Positions 8,286-18,227 of a DNA stretch of 64,000 nucleotides are shown in pieces (within the stretch, counting starts at the first letter, position 1; each line of letters starts with the position of its first letter). The notes under the pieces are model-generated. The model was not told the DNA's origin. It searched no databases and was given only the letters and a program-made list of their open reading frames with translations. The position numbers and the translations under genes were made by a program. The DNA is from Pseudoduganella namucuonensis (lineage in GTDB: Bacteria; Pseudomonadota; Gammaproteobacteria; Burkholderiales; Burkholderiaceae_D): contig NZ_FPBO01000004.1 of the NCBI RefSeq assembly GCF_900116645.1, positions 248,001 through 312,000 of the forward strand. The letters run 5' to 3'.

Positions 8286-9260
8286 TCAGGGGCAACGGTA
8301 GCAATCGACGAAGGCGCCGACGAAGCGCTCGGCCTCCTCCCGCGGCAGGTGGTTGACGCCGGCCGCCAGCGCCCGCCCCCCGCCGGTGGGGTAGCGCCGG
8401 CAAAACGCGTCGGCCGGCACGGCGGCGCCGGCCGGCACCCGCAGGCTGACGACGAAGCCGCCGGCCGGATTGGGCGACAGGATGGCCAGCGCGCCGCCCG
8501 GCAGCGAGCGCGCCAGTTCGTTGGCGTACACGCCGATGGCGCGCTTGGCCCAGGCCTCGTCCGGCATGCGCATCACCGTGGCGCCCGGCTCCTGGTGCGC
8601 GGGCCGGAGTTGGCGCGCGCGCTCCATGTCGGCCGCGTAGCCGGCGCTCAGCGTGGCGTAGGCGGCCGACTCCCGCACGAAGCCCACCGGGTCCGTGTAC
8701 GGCAGGATCAGGCCCGCCAGCGCGTGCGGGTCCACATGCAGGTCGGCCACGGTGTCGCCGTAGGCGTTGTAGTTCAGATAAGTGCCCAGGTCGCGCAGGG
8801 CGGCGGTGGTGGCCGCGTCCAGGCCGGCCTCGGCCGCCATGGCCGCGCCCACCTTGGGCAGGCTGTCGCCGAAGGCGGCCGCGATGGCCCACTGGCGGTG
8901 GCGGCCGCCGAGGTGGCGGTCCACCAGGATGGCGGTGCACACGTCCGGCGCCTCGTCGATGTGCGGGGTGAATGCCGGCGACGCGGGCAGCGCGCCGCTG
9001 AAATGATGGTCGAAATAGCGCACCGCGGCGCCGCGGCCGAGAATATCGTCCAGCGCCGCGCGGTTCTGGTCGAGGGAAATGTCGAGCACGGTGACTTGGT
9101 CGCCCGCGCCCGCCGCCACCCGCCGCAGCAGCGAGATGTCGCGTTTGACGCCGGTGACCAGCGCCACCTCCCCGGTCGCGCTTGGCCCTTCGGCCAGCCG
9201 CAGCTGCTGCAGCGCGCACAGGCCGTCGGCGTCGCCGTTGAATGCGTAGAAATGTGTCAT
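8286..9260 (-). CDS. DHH-family phosphoesterase-like protein
   Basis: A 324-residue protein with the metal-binding motifs of the DHH superfamily: FNGDADGLCAL at residues 8-18, LDIS near residue 60, the signature YFDHHFSG near residue 82, and a later AAFGDS. It lacks a clear C-terminal DHHA1 glycine motif (only GGGRALAAGVNHL near the end, which may be its remnant). Relatives hydrolyse short oligonucleotides, cyclic dinucleotides or polyphosphate. Its position beside a c-di-GMP gene makes pGpG or nanoRNA a possible substrate, but this is inference. The start at 9260 gives the motif at the usual distance from the N-terminus. Confidence 0.78.
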   Translation of the reverse strand: MTHFYAFNGDADGLCALQQLRLAEGPSATGEVALVTGVKRDISLLRRVAAGAGDQVTVLDISLDQNRAALDDILGRGAAVRYFDHHFSGALPASPAFTPHIDEAPDVCTAILVDRHLGGRHRQWAIAAAFGDSLPKVGAAMAAEAGLDAATTAALRDLGTYLNYNAYGDTVADLHVDPHALAGLILPYTDPVGFVRESAAYATLSAGYAADMERARQLRPAHQEPGATVMRMPDEAWAKRAIGVYANELARSLPGGALAILSPNPAGGFVVSLRVPAGAAVPADAFCRRYPTGGGRALAAGVNHLPREEAERFVGAFVDCYRCP

Positions 9261-9288
9261 AGTTGAAAACTATAACATCCCGGCGCGT

Positions 9289-10380
9289 TCACCAGCCCAT
9301 TTTCCCCCGGACGAAGGCGGCGAGCCTGGCGGCGTTGGCCTGGTGCTGCTTGACACGCGGGTGGGCCTGGTAGCCGGTGAACTCGAAGAACAGCGTGTCG
9401 ATGCGGCCGTCGCCCTCCCGCCGCATCTCCTCCACGGCGGCGCGCACATAGTCCGGCCATTTGGAGCCGGGCCGCACCGCGTCCATGCTGCCCAGCGCGC
9501 AAACGATGTGGGCGCGCGGATACAGCGAACGCAACCTCTCCACGAAGCGCTTGTAGGCGCGCGCGCGCTGGCGGTCGTCCGGCACCGGCAGCAGGCGCTT
9601 TTCGCGGTCGATCAGCCAGCTGTCGTTCTGCAGCAGGTTGACCACCACCACGTCCGGCGTCCAGCGGCTGAAATCCCACTTCGAGTCGTTGTCGCCCACC
9701 GCGTTCAACTGGTCGTAGAAATCGGGCATGGTGAAGGGGAACCAGCTGATCATCACGCCGATGCCGCTTTGCGAAATCACGTGCGCCTCGGCGCCCAGCT
9801 CGCGCGCGGCGATGGACGCGTAGGACAGGAAGTTGTTCTTGTCCTCGAGCCGGTGGTCCGGGCCGTCGTCCGGCGACTCGTTGCCCATGCCGCTGGTGAT
9901 CGAGTCGCCGAAGAACTCGATGCGGCGCTCCTTGCGCGGGGGCGGCGGCAGCAACGCCGCGCCGTCGGCCAGCTCCAGCCCCTGGAACGCGGTCGCCCCC
10001 TCCTCGCCCTCGGTGCGCTTGGTGATCAGGAAGCGGTGCGGCCCGGGCGCCAGGCCGGTGGCCACCGCGTAGGTCTTGCTCCCCTCCTCGGCCCGCAGCA
10101 CCACCGGACGCGCGAGATCGCCGTCGATGAAGACGTTGAAGAAGTTCTTGCCATACTGGTCGCGCAGCCTCACCGCCAGCGTGCCGCCGGTGAAGTTGCC
10201 TTCGATGCTGGAGCCGGGCCAGGACAGCACCGGGGCGGCGGCGTCGGCGTGGTCTATCCTGCCCGTGTACTGGAGATGGGCGTGGTCGGCCGGCACCACC
10301 GTCGCGGCCAGCGCCTGGCCGGCGCACAGCAGCGCGGCGAGCGCGCCCGCCAGGCGCGGCCCGAAACGGTACGCCATCAT
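9289..10380 (-). CDS. Carbohydrate esterase family 2 (acetylxylan esterase-like SGNH hydrolase), secreted
   Basis: A 363-residue protein with a signal peptide (basic MMAYRFGPRL, hydrophobic core, cleavage after ALA near residue 25). Next is a beta-sandwich N-terminal domain, then an SGNH domain with the nucleophile in EFFGDSITSGMG near residue 155 and the C-terminal histidine region AHPRVKQHQ near residue 340. This layout is CE2, whose members remove acetyl groups from xylan or other sugars in the periplasm or outside. It follows the L-arabinose dehydrogenase gene by seven bases, so the two form an operon fitting hemicellulose use. The xylosidase and xylanase at the right end of the window act on the same polymer. 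Confidence 0.82.
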   Translation of the reverse strand: MMAYRFGPRLAGALAALLCAGQALAATVVPADHAHLQYTGRIDHADAAAPVLSWPGSSIEGNFTGGTLAVRLRDQYGKNFFNVFIDGDLARPVVLRAEEGSKTYAVATGLAPGPHRFLITKRTEGEEGATAFQGLELADGAALLPPPPRKERRIEFFGDSITSGMGNESPDDGPDHRLEDKNNFLSYASIAARELGAEAHVISQSGIGVMISWFPFTMPDFYDQLNAVGDNDSKWDFSRWTPDVVVVNLLQNDSWLIDREKRLLPVPDDRQRARAYKRFVERLRSLYPRAHIVCALGSMDAVRPGSKWPDYVRAAVEEMRREGDGRIDTLFFEFTGYQAHPRVKQHQANAARLAAFVRGKMGW

Positions 10381-10387
10381 GGCCGGC

Positions 10388-11332
10388 TTACTCGACGTAT
10401 GCCGGCGCGGCGATGCGCTTGCCCAGCATGAACGCGTCCGCCACGATGCGCAGCGGGGAGAAGTCGGCGTCCGAGGCGCCGCTGGCGATCAGCTCGTGGA
10501 AGTGCGCGTACAGGCCCGGGTATTCGCGCTCGGGCTCCTGCATGACGGGCTTGCCGTCGATCTCCAGTATCGTGCCGCCCATGCTCAGGGCCAGTTTGCC
10601 GCCATCCTCCGCCTCGACGAAAATGCTCCAGGTCTGCAGGTTCTCCTGCAGGAAGTCGAAGTCGGCCCGGACCGGCACGCCGCCCTCGGTGACCATGTCC
10701 ATCCCCACCTCGATCGGCGCGTCGCAATTGACCGGGATGTGCAGGTCGGCCTTCTTGACCACGACCGTGTCGCCGACGATGCGGGTCAGGATCGACAAGG
10801 CGTTGATGCCCGGATCGAACACCCCCATGCCGCCGGGCGCGAAAATCCAGGCCTGGCCCGGGTGCCACTGCCGCACGTTTTCCTTCCACACCACGTGGAT
10901 GCTTTTGAGCGCGCGCTGCGCGATCCAGTCGCGCGTGGCGCCCACCGCCGGGGCGAAGCGCGAGTGCCAGCTGGCCAGCAGCGTCACGCCCCGCTCGGCC
11001 GCGAAGTCGCGCAGCGCCTCCGCCTCGCCCAGCGTGGCGGCGGGCGGCTTCTCCAGGAACACGTGGCGGCCGGCGGCCAGCGCCTCCTTGGCGATGCGGT
11101 GCCGCACCTGCGGCGGCGTGCAGATGGCCAGCGCCTCGATCTCGGGATGGGCCGCCAGCATGGCCTGCATGTCGCTGTAGCCCACCACGCCCTCGGGGCG
11201 CGCGTGCGGCGAGCAGCCCGCCACCAGTTCCAGGTTGGGGTTGGCGCGGATGGCGGGAATGTGCTGATCCACGGCGATTTTGCCCAGGCCGACCAGGCCG
11301 ATCTTGACGGGTTTATTTGTAGAGTTTGCCAT
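10388..11332 (-). CDS. L-arabinose/D-galactose 1-dehydrogenase (Gfo/Idh/MocA family)
   Basis: A 314-residue NAD(P)-dependent oxidoreductase. The Rossmann motif GLVGLGKIAVDQHIPA lies at the N-terminus, the catalytic lysine in FLEKPPAAT near residue 93, then WHSRFAPAV and QAWIFAPGGMGVFDPGINAL. These blocks closely resemble the Azospirillum L-arabinose 1-dehydrogenase and the D-galactose 1-dehydrogenases as I remember them. The enzyme would oxidise the sugar to its lactone as first step of a non-phosphorylating pathway. No lactonase or dehydratase is nearby, so the rest of the pathway must be elsewhere. It is cotranscribed with the CE2 esterase. No strong Shine-Dalgarno precedes the ATG. Confidence 0.8.
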   Translation of the reverse strand: MANSTNKPVKIGLVGLGKIAVDQHIPAIRANPNLELVAGCSPHARPEGVVGYSDMQAMLAAHPEIEALAICTPPQVRHRIAKEALAAGRHVFLEKPPAATLGEAEALRDFAAERGVTLLASWHSRFAPAVGATRDWIAQRALKSIHVVWKENVRQWHPGQAWIFAPGGMGVFDPGINALSILTRIVGDTVVVKKADLHIPVNCDAPIEVGMDMVTEGGVPVRADFDFLQENLQTWSIFVEAEDGGKLALSMGGTILEIDGKPVMQEPEREYPGLYAHFHELIASGASDADFSPLRIVADAFMLGKRIAAPAYVE

Positions 11333-11554
11333 TGCGTTCGAGTTGTGATGGTGTGTGAAGGAGTCGACGGCGAAGCCAGGCGTTTCGCGTCTCGCAGTCG
11401 GGAGGGTAACTGCCCGTCGCGCACCGCACCTATGCCTTTTTTAGCGAAAGGTATGCGATTTTTATCAAATTTGGCATTCCGGTCACACACCGCGCCCCGG
11501 CCGCCCGCTTTGGGGGATAATCGGCCGAGGACAGCCACCCGCGGGACCGGATCG

Positions 11555-12721
11555 ATGCCCCACCCTATCGAACATCACACCGGCGCCCGCCGCGGCCTGC
11601 CGGCGCGTTTCGCCAGCCTGGTCCTGACGGACGACTTCCGCCAGCGGCGCCGCGTCGCCATGGTGCTGATGACCGTGGCCATGTACGCCGTCTGCTCGGC
11701 CATACTGGGCTATGGCGTGGTGTTCGGCATCTTCGACCCGGCCCGGGCGGCGGTGCTCGGCCTGCTCTTCGCGCTGACCGCCATCGTTTTCTTCGTGCTC
11801 ATCCGCGGCGGCTACAACCTGCGGTTCGCCGAACCGTCGCTGGCGTTCCCGCAGGCGGCCGTCGCCCAGACGCTGGTGGCCATTTCCTACGCGGTGACCG
11901 GACCGGTGCACGCGGCCAACCTGGTTTTCCTGGCGATGGTCATGTGCTTCGGCATGTTCGACATGAGCACGCGCAATGTCCGCCTGCTGCTGGTCTACAC
12001 GGTTTGCCTGATGGGGGCGGTGATGGCCTGGTGCGCGCACACGGATCCGGCCACCTATCCCGCGCGGCTGGAAGTGATTTATTTCGCCATGACCGCCAGC
12101 GCGCTGCCGGCGATCGGTTCGCTGTCGGTGCAGCTGTCGAACATGCGCGGCCGCCTGCGTTCCCAAAAAAAGGAACTGGAGGCGGCGCTCGAACATATCC
12201 GCAAGGCCGCCACCCACGACGAACTGACCGGCCTGCCCAACCGGCGCCATGCGCTGGCCCTGATGGCGGAGCACATCAGCCGCGAGGCGCGCGGCGGCCC
12301 GATGGTCCACGTCGCGCTGATCGACCTCGATCATTTCAAGAATGTCAACGACACCTTCGGCCATCGCGTCGGCGACGAGGCCCTGGTCTGCTTCGCCAGG
12401 CAGGCCCGCGCCCATTTGCGCGGCGACGACATCGTCGCGCGCTGGGGCGGCGAGGAGTTCTTGCTGGTCCTGCCGGAGACGCCGCACGGCGATCCCAACA
12501 TCGGCATCGAGCGGCTGCGCGGCGCGCTGGCGGCGACGCGGATCAGCGAAGCGGCGCCGCACCTGCGCATCGCGTTTTCCAGCGGGATCACCCGCCACGT
12601 CAAGGGCGAGGGAATCGACGACATGATCGAGCGCGCCGACCGCGCCCTGTACACGGCCAAGACCTCCGGGCGCAACCGGACGGTCGCGCTGCACCCGGCG
12701 CCGCGGCCGCCCGGCGCCTGA
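11555..12721 (+). CDS. Membrane-bound GGDEF diguanylate cyclase
   Basis: A 388-residue protein with about six transmembrane helices in residues 30-200, then a short coiled coil and a GGDEF domain. The active site reads RWGGEEFLLVLPE. RGDD lies five residues before GGEEF and is a good product-inhibition I-site. It should therefore make c-di-GMP and be feedback regulated. The start at 11555 gives MPHPIEHHTGARRG before the first helix; the frame is open much further upstream but that part overlaps other genes and lacks membrane character. No partner is close, and the input signal is unknown. Confidence 0.88.
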   Translation: MPHPIEHHTGARRGLPARFASLVLTDDFRQRRRVAMVLMTVAMYAVCSAILGYGVVFGIFDPARAAVLGLLFALTAIVFFVLIRGGYNLRFAEPSLAFPQAAVAQTLVAISYAVTGPVHAANLVFLAMVMCFGMFDMSTRNVRLLLVYTVCLMGAVMAWCAHTDPATYPARLEVIYFAMTASALPAIGSLSVQLSNMRGRLRSQKKELEAALEHIRKAATHDELTGLPNRRHALALMAEHISREARGGPMVHVALIDLDHFKNVNDTFGHRVGDEALVCFARQARAHLRGDDIVARWGGEEFLLVLPETPHGDPNIGIERLRGALAATRISEAAPHLRIAFSSGITRHVKGEGIDDMIERADRALYTAKTSGRNRTVALHPAPRPPGA

Positions 12722-12726
12722 GGGCG

Positions 12727-13386
12727 TCACGGACAGGAAGGCGGGGCGCCGGGCGTGAAACCCAGCGAGCCGGCGGTGGCGATGGTGGTGGAGGTGGGCA
12801 GCGTGACGGGTATCTCGATCAGCGGGAACGCCGTCTCGTAGGGCACGGGGTTGCAGGCGGTGGCGTCGGCCGGGTCGCAGATCCGCACGCGCACGAAGCG
12901 GATGCAGCTGCCGTCGTTGGGGTTGCGCAGACAGGTCAGGCGGTTGCCGGCGGGGCAGGAAGGCAGGCTGCCCGTGGCGATCGGCTCGCGCGGCAGGTCG
13001 CCCGTCGCGCCGCGCGGCTGCGACATGTAGTCGATGCGGACATGCTGGTCGGTGACCGGAGTTCCCAGCCGCAGGCCGCCCGCCGAGTCGCGGAAGACCG
13101 CCGCATGCCGCACCGACGCCATCGCCGTCGCGTCGCTGAAGTCGGTGACCGCCGCCAGTTCGCCCGCGCGGCGCGTGACCTCCTGCAGCGTGTTGAACAG
13201 GTACATCATCCGCGCCAACTCGAGCACGCCGAAGATGAAGGCGAAGAAGACCACCAGCAGGATCGCGAACTCGACGACAAAGGCGCCGGCCTGCGGTTCG
13301 CGTGGCGGAGCGGACCGCGTGGAGGAGTCAGACGCCCCCGCCGCGGCGCGGCGCCGGCGTGGCGGAAAACGGTTCATCCGTGTCAT
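12727..13386 (-). CDS. TadE-like pseudopilin/pilus assembly protein
   Basis: A 219-residue protein with a basic, disordered N-terminus (RFPPRRRRAAAG). It then has the TadE signature: GAFVVEFAILLVVFFAFIFG, a type IV prepilin-like segment with the +5 Glu, at residues about 33-52, followed by ELARMMYLFNTLQEVTRRAGELAA. The C-terminal half has four cysteines and is probably periplasmic. TadE-like proteins are minor pseudopilins of the Flp/Tad secretion system. It overlaps the upstream TadG-like gene by four bases (ATGA). No prepilin peptidase, CpaB, TadA or other Tad genes are in this stretch, so the pair is either an outlying piece of a Tad system or serves something else. Confidence 0.75.
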   Translation of the reverse strand: MTRMNRFPPRRRRAAAGASDSSTRSAPPREPQAGAFVVEFAILLVVFFAFIFGVLELARMMYLFNTLQEVTRRAGELAAVTDFSDATAMASVRHAAVFRDSAGGLRLGTPVTDQHVRIDYMSQPRGATGDLPREPIATGSLPSCPAGNRLTCLRNPNDGSCIRFVRVRICDPADATACNPVPYETAFPLIEIPVTLPTSTTIATAGSLGFTPGAPPSCP

Positions 13387-14861
13387 GGGAAGAGCTCCAC
13401 TTGGCCGCCCAGCGATTGCTCGGGAACGGCGCCGGCGAATTCCGCGGGGAGGCTGGTCGCGGTCGCCGGCACCGTCATGAAGAACCTGCCGATGCCCAGC
13501 ACGGTCGCCGTCGTCGTCGCGCCCGCGCCGACGGGACAGGACAGCAACGGCACGTTGAGCACCCGGCGGTTGGCCAGCCCGGGCTTGGTGGCGAGGGTGG
13601 GGGCCAGGAAATTGACGCCGGCGATGGCCTTGTAGGGCGTGGACACGCCGGACGGGTAGCTGGCCGCCGCGGTGGGAGGGGCCGACTGGTACAGCGTCGC
13701 CCAGACGGAGGTGGCGAACGGCGTGTAGCCGGCCGCCGGCTCGGGCGTGCCCGCGACGTAGGACGAAAAGGGCACGGCCCTGGCGTACGCCCACAGCGGT
13801 CCGTAGGCCGACGCGGTGCCGGCGGTTCCCGGCAACTGGTCGGCGACGGTCCAAAGCTTGCCGCCGACCGTCGTCGACAACGCCGTCTGGCCGCTGGGCG
13901 CGACGGCCATCCACGAGTTGACGTTATAGATGAATGGCCGGACGTTGGTGTCCGGCGGCGCGCCGTTCGGCGTGCAGTAGCCGCCGGTGTACTGGTCGAA
14001 GCGGGAATTGAGATGCTGGTACAGCGACGCCAGCGGGAATGGCCGGCCCACCGTGATGGCGCCGCCCGTGACCCGCGGCATGGCCATGGTGCCGCTGCAG
14101 ACGAAGGGGCCTATCGTCGCCTGCAGCATGTTGGCGGCGGCGCCGGCGCTGCCCGGCGGCGCGGTGGGGTCGATGGCGAAGTTCTCGGGCGTGGTGGCGC
14201 CGGGATTGAGCTGCATGAGGTCATAGACCACGCCCCGGCGGAAACCGAACTCCACCAGTTCAACCTGCGGCGGCGTGCCCGGATTGGTGCGCGACGCGGC
14301 CGGCGTGGCCGCCATGGCGCACACGGCCAAGGGCGCGACCCGGATCGAGGCGCGTCCGGCCACCGCGCGCCCGCCGGTCGTGACGGACTCCAGCGCGCCC
14401 GACAGCGCGCGCATGAACACCAGGTCTATCTTGCCGTGCGCCTCGTCCAGGGCGGTGGTGTCCACCTTGACGAAGCCCAGGCCGGAGGGGGCGGACTGCG
14501 CCGCCGCCGCGTCCAGCCAGGCGCCGTCGGACTCGCTGCCGAACCTGATGGCGGCGTCGCTCCATACGACGTCGCGCTGGTTGTACTGGTACTTGAAACC
14601 GCCCGCGATGGCGCTCGCGGCGGCCAGCGCGTTCGCGACCCCGGCCGCCGTGCCGTTCAACTGGCGCGCGGAGGCGAGCGCGATCTGGTCCGCCATGCCC
14701 TGCAACTCCGCCTTGCGGTTGTAGAGCATCCCCAGGTCCAAAGCTACGCCGATGAAACCCAACAGCACGGCCGCGACGATCGCGAACATCACCGTCATCG
14801 CGCCGCGCTGGCCGGCGCGGCGGGCGTATGCGCCGCGCGGGATGTCGCTCCTTTGCCTCAT
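13383..14861 (-). CDS. TadG-like (Tad domain) membrane-anchored protein
   Basis: About 492 residues. The N-terminus has RGAMTVMFAIVAAVLLGFIG and then DLGMLYNRKAELQGMADQIALASA, the typical putative Flp pilus-assembly TadE/G-like signature: one anchor helix and an amphipathic, Ala-rich helix. The remaining 400 residues are periplasmic, Ala/Gly/Thr/Pro-rich and of no recognised fold; no clear von Willebrand A motif was found. I chose the ATG at 14861 because GGAGG lies four bases before it; a GTG at 14882 in frame is possible. It is first of a two-gene operon with the TadE-like gene. Confidence 0.72.
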   Translation of the reverse strand: MRQRSDIPRGAYARRAGQRGAMTVMFAIVAAVLLGFIGVALDLGMLYNRKAELQGMADQIALASARQLNGTAAGVANALAAASAIAGGFKYQYNQRDVVWSDAAIRFGSESDGAWLDAAAAQSAPSGLGFVKVDTTALDEAHGKIDLVFMRALSGALESVTTGGRAVAGRASIRVAPLAVCAMAATPAASRTNPGTPPQVELVEFGFRRGVVYDLMQLNPGATTPENFAIDPTAPPGSAGAAANMLQATIGPFVCSGTMAMPRVTGGAITVGRPFPLASLYQHLNSRFDQYTGGYCTPNGAPPDTNVRPFIYNVNSWMAVAPSGQTALSTTVGGKLWTVADQLPGTAGTASAYGPLWAYARAVPFSSYVAGTPEPAAGYTPFATSVWATLYQSAPPTAAASYPSGVSTPYKAIAGVNFLAPTLATKPGLANRRVLNVPLLSCPVGAGATTTATVLGIGRFFMTVPATATSLPAEFAGAVPEQSLGGQVELFP

Positions 14862-14985
14862 GCCGCCTCCCCATGCCGCCACGTCAGGATTTAATTTCCA
14901 AAGCGCAACAAGCGCCGTAGCTAGCGATTTTAGTCAGCGCGGGAAGGCATGAGTTGACAATGGGCAAACTTTGGCCGGCCTCCGC

Positions 14986-15651
14986 CTATTCGCTGTCGGG
15001 CTGCCGTGACGGGTGCGCGAGCTGGAACGCCGGCAGCTCCAGGCAGGCGGCCTCGATCGCCAGCAGCGTCGGGAACGGCGCCAGGTCCATGCCGAAGCGG
15101 CGGGCGGCGAACAGCTGCGGGACCAGGCAGCAATCGGCCATGGTGGGCGTATCGCCAACGCAGTAGCGGCCCCGCTGCGGATCGCGGCGCAGGTCCGCCT
15201 CCAGCGCGGCCAGGCCGACGCCGTGCCAGTGGCTGATCCAGGCGGCCTTGCCCTCCTCGCTGGCGCCCAGCGGACCACTGAGGTACTTCAGCACGCGCAG
15301 GTTGTTGAGCGGATGGATGTCGCAGGCCATGGCCAGCGACAGTGAACGCACCCTGGCCCGCGCCAGCGGCGCGGGCGGCAGCAGCGGCGCGGCCGGCCGC
15401 GTCTCGTCCAGGTATTCGATGATGGCCAGCGACTGGCCGATATCGGCCCCGCCGTCGCTCAGCGTCGGTACCAGTTGCTGCGGATTGCGCGCGCTGTACG
15501 CCGGCTTGAATTGTTCGCCGCCGTCGCGGTTCAGGTGCACCGACAGGTACTCGTACGGCAGGCCCTTCAAGCCCAGCGCGATGCGCACGCGGTACGCCGA
15601 GGAACTGCGAAAATAGTTATGCAGCACCAGCTGCGAAGTCGATTCCGTCAT
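14986..15651 (-). CDS. nagL: Maleylpyruvate isomerase (zeta-class glutathione S-transferase)
   Basis: A 221-residue zeta-class GST. The signature SSSAYRVRIALGLKG is at residues 15-29, QLVPTL near residue 59, QSLAIIEYLDE near residue 72, and the C-terminal DIHPLNNLRV and ADCCLVPQL blocks are all present. Zeta GSTs isomerise maleylacetoacetate or maleylpyruvate with glutathione. Because the operon encodes gentisate dioxygenase and fumarylpyruvate hydrolase and no homogentisate gene, maleylpyruvate is the better substrate here. The TGATG junction shares one base with the livF stop, so translation is coupled. It is the last gene of the salicylate operon, far from nagI and nagK. Confidence 0.85.
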   Translation of the reverse strand: MTESTSQLVLHNYFRSSSAYRVRIALGLKGLPYEYLSVHLNRDGGEQFKPAYSARNPQQLVPTLSDGGADIGQSLAIIEYLDETRPAAPLLPPAPLARARVRSLSLAMACDIHPLNNLRVLKYLSGPLGASEEGKAAWISHWHGVGLAALEADLRRDPQRGRYCVGDTPTMADCCLVPQLFAARRFGMDLAPFPTLLAIEAACLELPAFQLAHPSRQPDSE

Positions 15652-16369
15652 CAAGAGACTCCCATGTATTGTTGGACGATGCCGGGTTCGGCGCGCAGCG
15701 CGTCCGAGCTTCCCTGCCACACCACCCTGCCCTTCTCCAGCACGAAATGGCGGTCGGCGAACTTGAGCAGCGCGCCCACGTTCTTGTCGATGACGATCTG
15801 CGACAGCCCCTCCGCCTTCAGTTCGGCCAGCGCGGCCCAGATCTCGGCGCGGATGATGGGCGCCAGGCCCTCCGTGGCCTCGTCCAGCACCAGCAGCCTC
15901 GGATTGGTCATCAGCGCGCGGCCGATCGCCAGCATCTGCTGCTCGCCGCCGGACAGCTGCCAGCCGTGGTTGCCGCGCCGCTCCCGCAGGCGCGGGAAGA
16001 AGCGGTACACCCGCTCCAGGTCCCAGGGCCGCAAGCCGGCCTGGCCGTGGCGCGGCGCGCGCGCCGTGGCGACCAGGTTCTCCTCCACCGACAGGTTGGG
16101 GAACACCTGGCGTCCCTCCGGCACCAGGCCCAGTCCCAGCCGCGCGATGCTGTGCGACGGCAGCCTGGCCAGCGGCTGCCCGCCGAAGGCGATGGCGCCG
16201 GACTTCAGCGGCAACATGCCGAACAGGCACTTGATGGCGGTGGAGCGCCCCATGCCGTTGCGGCCCAGCAGGGTCACCACCTCGCCCGCCTTCACGTCGA
16301 AGCTGACGCCGAACAGCGCCTGCGCCTGGCCGTACGACGCGTGCACGTCGCGCATCTCGAGTAATGTCG

Positions 16370-16373
<4 letters not shown>
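15651..16373 (-). CDS. livF: Branched-chain-type ABC importer ATPase (LivF), Walker A Lys replaced by Arg
   Basis: A 240-residue ABC ATPase of the LivF type. The Walker A loop reads LLGRNGMGRSTAIK near residues 35-48: where almost all ATPases have Lys (GKS/T), this has Arg (codon CGC). The signature LSGGEQQMLAIGRAL, Walker B LLVLDEATEG and the later H-loop region are otherwise intact. It works with LivG, two permeases and a binding protein in the same operon, most likely importing an aromatic acid. It overlaps livG by four bases (ATGA). The Arg may weaken ATP hydrolysis, leaving LivG as the main motor, or may be tolerated in this subfamily. Confidence 0.87.
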
Positions 16374-17118
<745 letters not shown>

Positions 17119-17122
<4 letters not shown>

Positions 17123-18225
17123 GCTTGTCCTCCGGCGGCGGGCGCCGCGATGGGGCCCGCGGCGGTGGCCGCGGTGTTGGCTGCGGTGTTGGTCGCGGCG
17201 GGGACCGCGACGGTGGGCGCGGTGGCGGCGACACCGTCCGGCGCCTCCTCCGGCGCGGCGCGGGAACGCGGCGGCGACAGCTTCGCCAGCAGCCCGGCCA
17301 GGCCGGCCGTGCGCAGCAGCGCGATCAGGAAGATCGCCAAGCCGAAGATGGCGGGCCAGAACTCGGTGGCCATCTTCAGCAGTTCCTCCGCGCCCATGAA
17401 GGCCACCGCCCCCAGCAAGGGACCGAACACCGTGCCCAGGCCGCCGAGCACGATCATCACGATCAGGTCGCCGGAGACGATCCAGCTCAGCGTGGCGGGC
17501 GACGCGAAGGCGGTCAGGTTCGCCAGCAGCATGCCGGCCACGCCGCACAGCACCGCCGACATCACATACGCGGCCAGCAGGTAGCGCCGGCCTTGCAGGC
17601 CGATGGCGTTGACGCGGCGCGCGTTCTGGCGCGCGCCGCGCAGCACCATGCCGAACGGCGCCACGCGCAGCCGCGCGGTCCACCAGATCACCAGGCACAG
17701 CACCGCGAAGGCAACCGCGTAGGCCGTCAGCGGCTGGCCCAGGTCCTGGCCGAAGAAGCGGCTGGTGGCCGTGATGGGCGTGCCGTCGTCGCCGCCGTAC
17801 TGCTTCAGGCTGACGAAGACGAAGTAACCCATCTGCGCGAAGGCCAGCGTGATCATGATGAAGCCGATGCCGGTGGTGCGCAGGCTGACGGCGCCCGTCA
17901 GCAGCCCCACCAGGCCACAGGAGACGACACAGATGGCCAGGTGCACCCAGCCATTGTCGATGCCGTGGTATGCCGGAATCGCCACGCTGTAGGCGCCCAG
18001 GCCGAGGAAGAGCGCGTGGCCCAGGCTGACCAGGCCGCCGAAACCGAGCGCCAGGTTGAGGGCGGTGGCGGCGATCGCGTAGACCAGGATGCGGGCGAAG
18101 AACACGATGTAGAAAGGCTGTTCGGCCGCGGTGGCGACGAAAGGCACCAGCGCCAGCATGGCCAGCAGCAGCACCGGCACCAGGTTGGCGGGACGCCGCA
18201 GCGCGGAGAGATTTGCGGATAACAT
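17119..18225 (-). CDS. livM: Branched-chain-type ABC importer permease (LivM) with Ala/Thr/Pro-rich tail
   Basis: A 368-residue inner-membrane permease with about ten hydrophobic helices. It has the LivM signature NLALGFGGLVSLGHALFLG near residue 58 and the cytoplasmic coupling loop LRGARQNARRVNAIGL near residue 195. After the last helix (about residue 315) there is an unusual 50-residue low-complexity tail of Ala, Thr, Pro and Asn ending APAAGGQA; ordinary LivM proteins end sooner. The ATG at 18225 sits two bases after the livH stop; an in-frame TTG at 18231 is less likely. It partners LivH and the two ATPases. Confidence 0.87.
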
Positions 18226-18227
18226 GA

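Noticed and set aside
10076..11554. Upstream extension of the GGDEF gene's frame
   Set aside because: It crosses the esterase and dehydrogenase genes and does not look like a membrane protein; the start at 11555 is sufficient.
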